Assembly (NCBI RefSeq): GCF_000717275.1
Contig: NZ_JNYV01000002.1
Location: 868,001 to 932,000 of the forward strand
Origin: Kitasatospora arboriphila
Lineage (GTDB): Bacteria; Actinomycetota; Actinomycetes; Mycobacteriales; Mycobacteriaceae
DNA: 64,000 bases
Direction: 5' to 3'
Shown: positions 20,744 to 28,881 of the stretch, in pieces
Layout: each line of letters opens with the position of its first letter
Position numbering within the stretch: position 1 is the stretch's first letter
Translations under genes and position numbers: made by a program
Notes under the pieces: model-generated
What the model was told of the DNA's origin: nothing
The model's input: only the letters and a program-made list of their open reading frames with translations
The model's database searches: none

Positions 20744-21394
20744 ATGACCAACCGTCGATCAACTAGGTCGCAGGCTCCCGCATCGAGGCCGGCAGGTGCG
20801 GGAGGTCGTCCTGTCGACGCAACCGTCGAGCAACGGGTATTGCGGGAGGCGCGGGCCGAACTCGCTTTGGTGGGTGTCGAGTCTTTCAGTCTCACCGCCA
20901 CGCTGCGACGCGCGAAGGTTGGCAACAGCGGGTTTTATCGTCGCTGGTCTGGCGCTCAAGAACTCATATTGGACGCCTTGAGTTCCGTTGCGACGTGGCC
21001 CGATGTCCCCGATCTGGGCGACCTCCGACAGGAACTGACGTTTCTCGTTGAGACCTTCGACAGGCCGGCAACATGGAACAGCTTGCAGATCCTCTTTGCG
21101 TTCGCTGGTCAGGCTGCCAAACATCCCGAGTTGTTCGCTCACTACCAGAGGGCGATCATGTTGCCCAGTAGCGAACGGGTGATAGCAGTTTTTGAACGAT
21201 CCTGTGCGCGAGGCGATTTCGGTCCCTCAAGCGATCCGAAGGCTCTGGCGGCCGCCTTTGTGGGAGCACTCACGGTCGTCAAGCATTGGTCGGTGGACAC
21301 ATCAGGAAAACTCGACGTCGACTTCCGGATGGTCGTGGACACCTTCGTCGGCCTTTCGACGCACGGTGACGGCTCCGAGCAATCAGCGAAGTGA
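20744..21394 (+). CDS. TetR family transcriptional regulator
   Basis: 216 aa. After a basic tail (MTNRRSTRSQAPASRPAG) the N-terminal HTH region reads ELALVGVESFSLTATLRRAKVGNSGFYRRWSGAQELI, the TetR pattern with the recognition helix around NSGFYRRW. The C-terminal helical domain would bind a ligand, probably a CoA ester. It shares a strand with crotonase 19910 and precedes the PaaK-like ligase. The inverted repeat at 21439 could be its operator. Confidence 0.85.
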   Translation: MTNRRSTRSQAPASRPAGAGGRPVDATVEQRVLREARAELALVGVESFSLTATLRRAKVGNSGFYRRWSGAQELILDALSSVATWPDVPDLGDLRQELTFLVETFDRPATWNSLQILFAFAGQAAKHPELFAHYQRAIMLPSSERVIAVFERSCARGDFGPSSDPKALAAAFVGALTVVKHWSVDTSGKLDVDFRMVVDTFVGLSTHGDGSEQSAK

Positions 21395-21438
21395 CGGTCG
21401 GTAGTCGCACTCCCAGAACCCCACGATATGCGGGCTAT

Positions 21439-21459
21439 ACAGTAAACCTTTTGTACTGT
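21439..21459. promoter_or_regulatory. Candidate operator upstream of the PaaK-like ligase
   Basis: ACAGTA and TACTGT form a perfect 6-bp inverted repeat with a nine-base spacer, about 90 bases before the ligase start and 45 bases after the TetR gene. Confidence 0.5.
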
Positions 21460-21547
21460 TAGGGTGTGCAGTAGATCACAGCACAGCCATGGTCGGGATG
21501 ACCTGTCTCGTACGCGCCTGGGCGTACGCCAACTCGGAGGAGGATCG

Positions 21548-22894
21548 GTGGCGACGAATACCGCAGCACAGTCGGCGACGACCAGCAGGGATCGCGAGTT
21601 CGAACTATTGGAACCGGAGATCGAGCGAGCCGATGTCAAAGACACCCGCGCAGCGCAGGAAAAGGCGATCGTCGAGCTTGTTCATTATGCCTGGGAAAAC
21701 GCGCCGTTGTATCGCGAGCTCTGGGAGGCCGCGGGCGTAAACCCCGACGCTGTGAAGAGCATCGACGACTTCACGGAGAGGATTCCCACCATCTCGAAAG
21801 CGGACATAGTTGCCTACCGCGAACGCACCGGAGATCCGTACGGAGGCATTCTCTGCGTCGATCCACACGAGTTGAACTCGGTGACGTCGACGTCGGGAAC
21901 CACGTCCCAGCCCGAGCCGCTCCCGGAGTTGTGGACCGACGTTCCACCGCTGCCGATGATGTCGGCCCGAGACCTGTTCGGGCACGGACTTCGCCCCGGT
22001 GACCACGTGTTGGTCCCTCCGGGCACCTTTCGCAACTACTGGGACGACTTCTACTTGTCCCTCGGGATGATCCCTGTTTACGCGGATTGCTGGCTCGGGC
22101 AAGGCGAAGGGATTCTTCGGGCCATCGAGACACACAAAATCGCGTACATGCTCACACCGCTGCCAACCATCATGGAGTTCGAACGACTAGAAGCAACGCA
22201 CGATCTGCCGAGGATCTTCTCGTCGATCAAGTTCTTCACGTTCGGTGGGCAACCGCTCGGAGATGCACTCAAGAAGAAGGTCACCGATGATTGGGGCGTC
22301 AAATTGGTGACATTCACCAGCGCCGGCGATACCGGAACCGCATACGAAGGACCCGAGTTGGATGGGTTTCAACTCTGGGAAGACACCATGTACCCGGAAG
22401 TGCTGGACCCGGTCACCGGCGATCCGGTCGGTGATGGCGAACTCGGTGAGCTGGTGGCAACTGATCTGGACAACCGGGCGGCACCCTATATTCGGTTTCG
22501 TTCCGGAGATCTCGTCCGAATGAGTCGGGAACCGTCGTCGATCACAGGGCGCACTCATGCGCGCTTTTGGGTATCCGGGCGCCGCGCTGATCAAACCATT
22601 GTGAACGATAAGGCAGTGGCCTTGAACGAGGTCTGGAAGATCATCGAGAGCCAGCCTGAGACCAACGATGGCATGTTCCAAATCATCCGATCCCGCAGTT
22701 TGATGTCGCGTCTGCGTCTGCGTGTCGGTTACGCGCCGGAGCGTACCGATGATGTCGCCGAACTCGAGCAGCGCATAACCCAGGCGCTCCAAGCTGGTCT
22801 CGGTGTTGAGGTTGATGTCGCGATGTTCACCCTCGAAGACATCTTGCAGTACAGCTCGAGTGTGGCGAAATTCCCTCGGACAGTGACAGAGTAG
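21548..22894 (+). CDS. Phenylacetate-CoA ligase (PaaK)-like protein
   Basis: 448 aa from GTG at 21548, preceded by GGAGGATCG; the frame is open further upstream without a ribosome-binding site. It follows PaaK layout: AWENAPLYRELWEAAGVNPD near residue 50, then SVTSTSGTTSQPEPLP as the phosphate loop (the usual Lys is absent), FTSAGDTGTAYEG near 255, and FRSGDLVRMSREP near 320. It would make aryl- or alkyl-CoA esters through an adenylate. It leads a pair with SDR 23198, separated by about 300 bases. The ring substrate is not determinable. Confidence 0.85.
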   Translation: MATNTAAQSATTSRDREFELLEPEIERADVKDTRAAQEKAIVELVHYAWENAPLYRELWEAAGVNPDAVKSIDDFTERIPTISKADIVAYRERTGDPYGGILCVDPHELNSVTSTSGTTSQPEPLPELWTDVPPLPMMSARDLFGHGLRPGDHVLVPPGTFRNYWDDFYLSLGMIPVYADCWLGQGEGILRAIETHKIAYMLTPLPTIMEFERLEATHDLPRIFSSIKFFTFGGQPLGDALKKKVTDDWGVKLVTFTSAGDTGTAYEGPELDGFQLWEDTMYPEVLDPVTGDPVGDGELGELVATDLDNRAAPYIRFRSGDLVRMSREPSSITGRTHARFWVSGRRADQTIVNDKAVALNEVWKIIESQPETNDGMFQIIRSRSLMSRLRLRVGYAPERTDDVAELEQRITQALQAGLGVEVDVAMFTLEDILQYSSSVAKFPRTVTE

Positions 22895-23197
22895 GAATCG
22901 TAGCCTCCGAGTTGCGACCAATCGGTCGCGACGCCGCCTTTGTTGTCGTTGAATTGTCGTCGCCCGGTCTGATGTTCTGACTTCTTTGTGATGAGTCGAG
23001 TGACGCGAACCGGCACCGCCGCCCCGATGTTTTCCGAGGGGGTGTTGTGTGAACGGGTTGGCCACGACGGGACCGTCAACATCGGTATGCATCAGTGCAT
23101 TTGGAGCTAGCTGGTTCTGCACGGACACCTCCGCTGCGAAGAGGGGTCGAACGCGCGCGGCATCCGCGCCCGAACTATCGAAATGAGGATCGAACCA
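22895..23197 (+). other. Intergenic region with a 39-codon frame
   Basis: A short frame from ATG 22991 to 23110 reads MSRVTRTGTAAPMFSEGV and ends in IGMHQCIWS. It is protein-like in composition but has no ribosome-binding site and I cannot assign it. It may be the scrap of a lost gene. No other signal is seen. Confidence 0.3.
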
Positions 23198-23977
23198 ATG
23201 GCTGCAGTGCCAGAGTCCACGCTCAAGGGACGTGTTGCTCTTGTGACCGGCGCGGCCGGCGCGGGGATTGGGAAGGCCATCGCAGCGCGACTGGCCCGAG
23301 AAGGCGCCACCGTTGTGGTGACAGATCCGCACGAACGGCGGCTAGGTGAGGCGGTTTCTGAGATACGAGAGTCCACCGGGGGCCTGGCGCTGGGGTACGT
23401 GATGGACGCGGGAAGTCGTGAGCAGATCATCAAGGTCACTGACGAAGTCCTCAAAGACGTTGGCCCTGTCACGATCCTGGTCAACAATGCGGCCGTGAAT
23501 GTCCTCGGACCGATCTTCGACTACGATCCCGAGACCTGGGATCGGGTACTGAGCGTCAACCTGAGCGGGCCGTGGATGTTGTCGAGGCAAGCTATGAACC
23601 ACATGCGTGACAATGGATTACCCGGAGTCATTCTCAACATCTCCACCTACGCGCCGGACGTTGGTGGTGATGGAATCGAATCCCCGTACGCGGTCAGCAA
23701 GGGGGGTCTCAACGTTCTGACACGTAGCTGCGCGCACGAAGGTGGCCCATATGGCATCCGCGCCAATGCATTGTCGATGGGCATGGTGACGGGCACGCGT
23801 TTCACTGATGCGTTGCACGCGGATATGCAAGAAGGCGAAAGAGTCAAATCGCCCCTGGGCAGGTTGCCTCGGGTGGAGGACATCGTGGAAACCGCGTCGT
23901 TCCTCGCTTCGGACAGAGCGAGCGCAATCACCGGCGAGATTGTCAACGTCTCCGCCGGCACCCATATGCGCTACTGA
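23198..23977 (+). CDS. SDR family oxidoreductase
   Basis: 259 aa from ATG at 23198, with GAGGATCGAACCA upstream; ATG 23183 is the alternative. The cofactor loop is TGAAGAGIG, NNAA follows in helix 4, and Tyr/Lys are in SPYAVSKGGLNV. Catalytic Ser lies in LNISTYAPDV. The C-terminal end ITGEIVNVSAGTHMRY is typical. It follows the PaaK-like ligase on the same strand. Confidence 0.87.
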   Translation: MAAVPESTLKGRVALVTGAAGAGIGKAIAARLAREGATVVVTDPHERRLGEAVSEIRESTGGLALGYVMDAGSREQIIKVTDEVLKDVGPVTILVNNAAVNVLGPIFDYDPETWDRVLSVNLSGPWMLSRQAMNHMRDNGLPGVILNISTYAPDVGGDGIESPYAVSKGGLNVLTRSCAHEGGPYGIRANALSMGMVTGTRFTDALHADMQEGERVKSPLGRLPRVEDIVETASFLASDRASAITGEIVNVSAGTHMRY

Positions 23978-24199
23978 GCGAGCCGGCACGGTACTGACTG
24001 AATAAGTGCTACCGGACGTGCAACCACGGCTTCGCTGGGCTCGCCCGACCGTGACGATCACCGATACCGTCACCGCCATGGTGGCGCAGGATCGTGCTGG
24101 CGTCGTCGACGGATTGCGTGGCGAAACTCGGTATTCTGTAGTATCTGCATGCGGATTGAGAGCTGTTGCGTACAAACCTATTTCGCCACTCTCTCATCA

Positions 24200-24393
24200 T
24201 CGCGATGACGTCGCTCACGTGTTTGTGCCACAGTCGTTGTGACCTCTGAGTCCTGGCGTGGAGTTTGATCACCCGCGCGGTGTGTGAGTGACCCGGCGTG
24301 CGCAAATGCTCGGCGATGCGGCCTGTGGCCGCTGTATCGGTGAGGCGCGGCTCGGCCCCGCCACGTTCTCCTCGCCGGACGGTGATAAGTGCT
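24200..24393 (-). pseudogene. Remnant of a FadR-type GntR regulator
   Basis: Minus-strand sequence reads ALITVRRGERGGAE, then PGHSHTARVIKLHAR and RLWHKHVSDV. These match two separated parts of the intact regulator at 35788-36555 (ALITVRRGARGGAR; GSRTHARLVQLIERG; RLWHKHVTE). The HTH and about 100 residues of the FCD ligand domain are deleted. It lies in the same position relative to the operator as the intact gene does, showing that this locus is a decayed copy of the 36-42 kb importer locus. Confidence 0.75.
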
Positions 24394-24415
24394 CGGTCTC
24401 CGGAAAAAGTACATT

Positions 24416-24450
24416 CATCTATAGACATAGTGAGCCAAATCATATAGATG
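24416..24450. promoter_or_regulatory. FadR-type operator, copy 1
   Basis: CATCTATA and TATAGATG form a perfect 8-bp inverted repeat 19 bases apart. The same repeat with the same spacing and mostly the same spacer occurs at 36711. It survives here although the adjoining regulator gene is destroyed. Confidence 0.7.
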
Positions 24451-24660
24451 TTTACCCAGACGTCTACAGCCCGTGGAGACCAGACCGCGGTGGACGCTCG
24501 TGTCGATGACAAGAAGTACATGGAGTTCTGGCCCGATGGGGCGGACCGCGTCAACCGGGGCCGCAGAAGAACTCGAGGCGCGGCAGAAAGAGATTCAAGA
24601 TCTGTTCCTGGTTGTCAAAGGAGGCGCGGCTTCGTGGGAGATCCTGCTGGGGTCCCAACA
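24448..24660 (+). pseudogene. Deletion scar: importer leader peptide joined near the LivF 3' end
   Basis: The frame from ATG 24448 begins MFTQTST, as does the leader peptide at 36743. At 24560 another frame reads AAEELEARQKEIQDLFL and VKGGAAS, matching the C-terminus of the LivF at 39741 (ADELKLRQREIQDLYL, GKGGAG). The genes for LivH, LivM, LivG and most of LivF are therefore missing between them. About 60 bases between the two parts are unassigned. Confidence 0.7.
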
Positions 24661-24711
24661 CCTCACCTCACCTGAATCATCAACTCATGCACGGAAGAAA
24701 AGAGAAGAAGC

Positions 24712-25989
24712 ATGTCCTACAACGAGAAGACTGTTCGCGCCGGTTTGGGAGCGGTTGTGTTGACGACCGCGTTGTTCATGGCCGCCTGTAGCAGCGACGG
24801 CGACGACTCCGGATCCAAAGGCGCCGAATCGGTCGGCGCGGAACTCACCGGTGCGCCGGTCAAGGTGATGACAATGGCGCCGCAGGACAATCCTCTGGTG
24901 GTCGCGCCGGGTTTGCCGGCAGTCGCAAACGCAGCGGCCGCAGCGATCAACGCCAACGGCGGCATCAACGGAGGAAAGCTCGAGGTCATCAACTGCAACG
25001 AGCAGGCCACACCCGCTGGGGCGCAGGCATGCGCGGAGCAGGCGGTCAATGAGGGCGTCGCCGCCGTGGTCGGCAGCAGTTCTGTCAACGGTCAGACGTT
25101 TTACCCGATTCTCGAGGCGGCCGGTATTCCGGTGATCGGCCTGACGGGGCCGAACTCAACAGATCTGACAAGCCCGATGTCCTATCCCGTGTCCAGCACT
25201 ATCGTCTCGCAGATGGTCGGTGCCGGCGTTGTCGCCGGGCAGAACGGGTGCACGAGTTTGGGCATCGTTGCAACGGACATCCCCGCAGCGCAGCAGGCCG
25301 CCAAACTGGTCGAGCTCGGCTTCCGCTCGACGGGACAAACCAAGGTACAGGTCACTCCGGTCCAGGTGAGCGCAACCGACTTCGCGCCGGTCGTAGCATC
25401 GTCGACCCGCGACAGTGATTGCCTGACATTTGTGCTCAACACCCAACTGACCCGGGAGTACCTCACTGCTTTCGAGCAGGCCAACAAAGACCAGCGGGTG
25501 CTGGGGTTTGGCGGCTCACTGTCCTCGGCCAACATCGAGGCCACCGGCGGCGCCGATGGTCCGGCAGAAGGTGGCTTCTTGGTGACCGGCGGACCGGTCG
25601 ACAGTGATCCAGCCTGGGATGCCTATCGCGCGGCGATCGAAGAGTATGTGGACAACAAGGAGGAGCTGGAGGCGACGGGTGCTGACTTCGCCGGCGAGGC
25701 CGAACACACCACCTGGGTGGCTTACCAAGTATTCGCAGACATTGCCAAGGGTCTGCCGACGGTTGACGCCAAGAGTGTCGTAGCAAAGCTGAACGCCACC
25801 AACGATCTGAGCGTGGGCGAGATGGCTCCGGTCCTGGAGTGGGCGCAGCCGTTTTCTAACCCCCAGATGCCGCGCCTGATCACCCGCGACGTGCGATTCA
25901 TGACCGTCACAGACGGCAAGATCGTGCCGCTGGACAACGAGTGGCACGACGTGTCGCCGGCCCTCCTTGGCCAGCAGATGCCGAAGTGA
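24712..25989 (+). CDS. Branched-chain-amino-acid-type ABC solute-binding lipoprotein, copy 1
   Basis: 425 aa. Lipoprotein signal MSYNEKTVRAGLGAVV with lipobox FMAAC and Cys26. The mature part is a LivK/HAAT-type periplasmic-binding-protein fold (ANGGINGGKLEVINCNE, AVVGSSSVNGQTFYPILEAAG, GLTGPNSTDLTSPMSYPVSS). It is nearly the same length as and very similar to the protein at 40581, most differences being conservative. Its own permease and ATPase genes are deleted, so it probably feeds the importer at 36.8-40.5 kb. HAAT systems carry amino acids, amides, and also aromatic or short organic acids. Confidence 0.9.
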   Translation: MSYNEKTVRAGLGAVVLTTALFMAACSSDGDDSGSKGAESVGAELTGAPVKVMTMAPQDNPLVVAPGLPAVANAAAAAINANGGINGGKLEVINCNEQATPAGAQACAEQAVNEGVAAVVGSSSVNGQTFYPILEAAGIPVIGLTGPNSTDLTSPMSYPVSSTIVSQMVGAGVVAGQNGCTSLGIVATDIPAAQQAAKLVELGFRSTGQTKVQVTPVQVSATDFAPVVASSTRDSDCLTFVLNTQLTREYLTAFEQANKDQRVLGFGGSLSSANIEATGGADGPAEGGFLVTGGPVDSDPAWDAYRAAIEEYVDNKEELEATGADFAGEAEHTTWVAYQVFADIAKGLPTVDAKSVVAKLNATNDLSVGEMAPVLEWAQPFSNPQMPRLITRDVRFMTVTDGKIVPLDNEWHDVSPALLGQQMPK

Positions 25990-26010
25990 GACTTCCGTAT
26001 CGACGATAGC

Positions 26011-26065
26011 GGTACTCCGAATCCCGAGTGTCCAGACAAGGTTTGGGCACTCGGGATTCTGTACC
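26011..26065 (+). terminator. Hairpin after solute-binding protein copy 1
   Basis: GAATCCCGAGTG pairs with CACTCGGGATTC, extended by GGTAC/GTACC. There is no clear T-tract. The CCCGAGT/ACTCGGG core matches the hairpin after copy 2 at 41886. Confidence 0.6.
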
Positions 26066-26168
26066 GAGTCCGGTAGTCATCGAGTGATACAAGTGATTGG
26101 CGAGACCAGGGTTCAGGTTTCGACCCGTCTGGTACCGGCGGGCTGGATGAAAAGGGAGGTTCACCCGG

Positions 26169-27905
26169 TCAGCGAGAGATGATCGGCAGGATCAGTCGGC
26201 TGGGTTGTGCAGGACCGTGGTGGACGCGGTTCGTGGCGACGATCGCGTCGTCGATGGACTCTCCGGCGATGAACCCGCCGGTGTTGGTGTTGCGGTCGAA
26301 GCGGGGGAAGTTGCTGCTCGAAATATCAAGGCGCAGGCGATGTCCGGGGAGGAACACGTTCGACGTCACACCCAGCTTCACGGTGACCTCGTAGACCTCG
26401 TGCGGGGTCAGAGGCGTCGGGCGGGAGAGGCCGTCTCGATAACGAAGACGCAGAACTCCGTCACAGAGGTTGATGGCGCGCCCGTCGGGGAAGACGTCGA
26501 CAAGCTTCGCCGTGATGTCTGTGTCCGCTGCGCTGGAGGACACGAACACTGCCAGCTCGACGTGACCGGTCACCTCGAGGGGCTTGTCCAAGACTGGGGT
26601 CACATAGCAGAGAACGTCGTCGCGGTTGTCGACGACGGACTGGTCGACCGGTCCGATCAGTCCCGGTTCGGCGGGCAGCAATGCTCCGCCGGTGGTGGGG
26701 ACCGGGTTGCGCGGGTCGTAGGTGAACTCATCGGACGACTCGGCTGCCGGTAGGGCCACCTGGAGGGAACCGTCCCCGTGGCGGGTGGCGGCCGATCGGG
26801 CGCTGTCGAGGTAATAGTCGGTGTACCGGGTGTCTGGTAGCGGCCAGTCGACTTCGTCGCGCCACCGGTCGATGCCCATGACAAAGATCCGCACCCGCGG
26901 CGACGGCGTTTTTGGGGCAATTCCGCGTACATGTTCGTCGAAGAAGGCGATGTGCAGGGGCGAGACGTCGGCCTCCGCCTGGTTCCCGAAGTGCCGGTCG
27001 GAGTATCGGCCGGTCCAGTTCAGGTGATCCCACGGTCCGATGACCAGGCGTGACTTGTCGCGGGCGTCGTCGGAACCCCCCTGTGTCCGTACGCCGATGA
27101 ATCCCTCGACGGTTCCGTTGATCTTCAGGTCGTACCAGCCGCCGATCGAGAGCACGGGCACGGTCACCTTCGCCATGAACTCCGGACCCGACCAGTCCTG
27201 ACTCGCCCAGTAATCGTCGAAATCCGGGTGCGCGATCCAATCGTCGAACCAGCGGCCCTTCCCGTGGATCGGCAGGTCAACAAGCGGCGTGGCATCGTTG
27301 AGCGGTAACGGGTTGCGTAGGTACCCGGCGAGACGTTGCAGAGCGGATGGGTCCTGATTTGCGCCCGAGACAAGACTCCGTTGTTCCTGCCCGGCGTACG
27401 TCAGCGCGTTCCACCACGTGACCAGGCTGAGCGACATCGCTCCGCCCTGCGAATACCAGAGGTTGGTGTGCCAGTTGGTCGCCGCGTTGGTGGGAGCGAT
27501 CGCACGAAGACCGGGGGATTCACTGGTGGCCACCGCCCACTGGGCCATCCCCATGTATGAGCTCCCGTACATGGCGACATTGCCGTCTGACCAGCGCTGG
27601 GCGCGTATCCACTCGACCGTGTCCTGTCCATCGGCGATCTCGTTGACCTTCGGTACGAAGGTTCCTCCGGACACGGTGGTCCCGCGCGCGTCTTGGAACA
27701 CGACCGCATATCCGGCGTTGACAAGCGCCATCAATGAGGGAGCCGGACTGCTGGGCCCCCCGTACTGACCTGTCATACGTCGGTCGTACGGAATCCGGAT
27801 CAGCAACGTGGGCGCCTGGCCGTCCATCGGACGCCACACATCTGACATCAGAGCCACGCCGTCGCGGGTCGTGATGTTGACGTCGGGTTCATACAAGTGC
27901 TTCAC
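26169..27905 (-). CDS. CocE/NonD family serine hydrolase, second copy
   Basis: 578 aa from GTG at 27905 with AGGAGG five bases upstream. Nucleophile motif GSSYMG lies near residue 115, the acid in GGWYDLK near 260 and the His in GPWDHLNW near 293. The C-terminal jelly-roll includes LRLDISSSNFPRFDRNTNTG. It is the same family as 7725-9428 but clearly diverged. It is divergent from the TetR/ligase block and has a CGGTAC...GTACCG repeat about 105 bases upstream. It probably hydrolyses an ester or amide that feeds the CoA ligases. Confidence 0.87.
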   Translation of the reverse strand: MKHLYEPDVNITTRDGVALMSDVWRPMDGQAPTLLIRIPYDRRMTGQYGGPSSPAPSLMALVNAGYAVVFQDARGTTVSGGTFVPKVNEIADGQDTVEWIRAQRWSDGNVAMYGSSYMGMAQWAVATSESPGLRAIAPTNAATNWHTNLWYSQGGAMSLSLVTWWNALTYAGQEQRSLVSGANQDPSALQRLAGYLRNPLPLNDATPLVDLPIHGKGRWFDDWIAHPDFDDYWASQDWSGPEFMAKVTVPVLSIGGWYDLKINGTVEGFIGVRTQGGSDDARDKSRLVIGPWDHLNWTGRYSDRHFGNQAEADVSPLHIAFFDEHVRGIAPKTPSPRVRIFVMGIDRWRDEVDWPLPDTRYTDYYLDSARSAATRHGDGSLQVALPAAESSDEFTYDPRNPVPTTGGALLPAEPGLIGPVDQSVVDNRDDVLCYVTPVLDKPLEVTGHVELAVFVSSSAADTDITAKLVDVFPDGRAINLCDGVLRLRYRDGLSRPTPLTPHEVYEVTVKLGVTSNVFLPGHRLRLDISSSNFPRFDRNTNTGGFIAGESIDDAIVATNRVHHGPAQPSRLILPIISR

Positions 27906-28009
27906 ATCGCCTCCTGTAAGACCTGCTCACGCCCGGAAACGCGATAGGTGTCCGCCCATGTGGGCAATCGCACCGGTCTCGCCAGATCAACTCGTCCGGG
28001 TACGTTTTT

Positions 28010-28037
28010 CGGTACTATCTGATCAATATATGTACCG
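28010..28037. promoter_or_regulatory. Inverted repeat upstream of the CocE hydrolase
   Basis: CGGTAC and GTACCG are separated by 16 bases. The same half-sites occur at 28800 on the other side of the TetR gene, so both may be bound by that regulator. Confidence 0.5.
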
Positions 28038-28124
28038 TGAAGTTCGGTCAGTTTCAAGGATCAAATGGCTGACCAGACTCGCGAACGGCCGACGGAGGTC
28101 AGCTCCGCAGGCGCAACGGCGTCC

Positions 28125-28748
28125 TTATCGGCCGGCCAGCAGTCCGTTGAGCAGAAGGGTTCCGAGTTCGCTGAAGGCGTCACCGGCACTCATCCCAGTG
28201 CGTTCGAGGAGCACCCCGGACTGCACTCCCTCGATGGCAAGCGCTACCAGCTGTGCAGCAAAGTTCCCGTCGGTGGCCCGGAATTCGCCGGCCTCGATGC
28301 CTTCCTCGATCAGCTCACGCACTCGTTCGGCGGCACGCGCGGTATTACGCGCGTAGATCGCGGCGGTCGGAGCGAAGGCAACCATGTCGTCGTAGAACGC
28401 TTGGGAATTGCGCCGCATGGCTTCGGCCACGCCGTCGAGATAGGTCAGGATGCGTGTCCGCGCCCCATCATGTTGGGCTACACGTTCTTCGATGATCTCC
28501 GCGGACATTCCGAAGAACCGTTTGGTCGCCAGCACGACCATCTGCTCTTTGGTCGGCGCGACGCTGTAGAGCGTCGCCCGTGAGCAGTGCAGACGTTCGG
28601 TCAGCTCTCCGACGGTGACAGTGGTGAAGCCCTCGGCGAGGAAGATCTCTTCGATGCTGTCGAGCAAGCCGGCGCGGCGTGCCGCGTCCACCCGTCGTCG
28701 GCGCGGCGTCCTCACCTGCTCGCGCCCGCGACTCGCCCCTTCTGCCAT
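28125..28748 (-). CDS. TetR family transcriptional regulator
   Basis: 207 aa from ATG at 28748. The N-terminal HTH is GFTTVTVGELTERLHCSRATLYSVAPTKEQM, the standard TetR pattern. The C-terminal part is helical (TYLDGVAEAMRRNSQAFYDDM), as in CoA-responsive regulators. It lies between the CocE hydrolase and the ligase operon, and CGGTAC/GTACCG repeats flank it on both sides, which suggests that it represses both and itself. Confidence 0.87.
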   Translation of the reverse strand: MAEGASRGREQVRTPRRRRVDAARRAGLLDSIEEIFLAEGFTTVTVGELTERLHCSRATLYSVAPTKEQMVVLATKRFFGMSAEIIEERVAQHDGARTRILTYLDGVAEAMRRNSQAFYDDMVAFAPTAAIYARNTARAAERVRELIEEGIEAGEFRATDGNFAAQLVALAIEGVQSGVLLERTGMSAGDAFSELGTLLLNGLLAGR

Positions 28749-28799
28749 CCCGCGAGTCTGACACACCAGCTGCGCGCGGCACCGCCTGCGCAAATGATA

Positions 28800-28819
28800 C
28801 GGTACGAAATCGGGTACCG
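28800..28819. promoter_or_regulatory. Inverted repeat between TetR and the ligase operon
   Basis: CGGTAC-GAAATCGG-GTACCG is a perfect 6-bp inverted repeat in the divergent promoter region; a further half-site TAGTACCC lies 13 bases downstream. It shares half-sites with 28010. Confidence 0.6.
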
Positions 28820-28881
28820 AGTGTTATTGTTTAGTACCCAACAATTCGGGCACCGACTTGAGTTCACCATTGGAGTTGGCC

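Noticed and set aside
22187..23332. 381-codon minus-strand open frame across the PaaK-like ligase and SDR
   Set aside because: No ribosome-binding site or recognisable motif, and it overlaps two supported genes.
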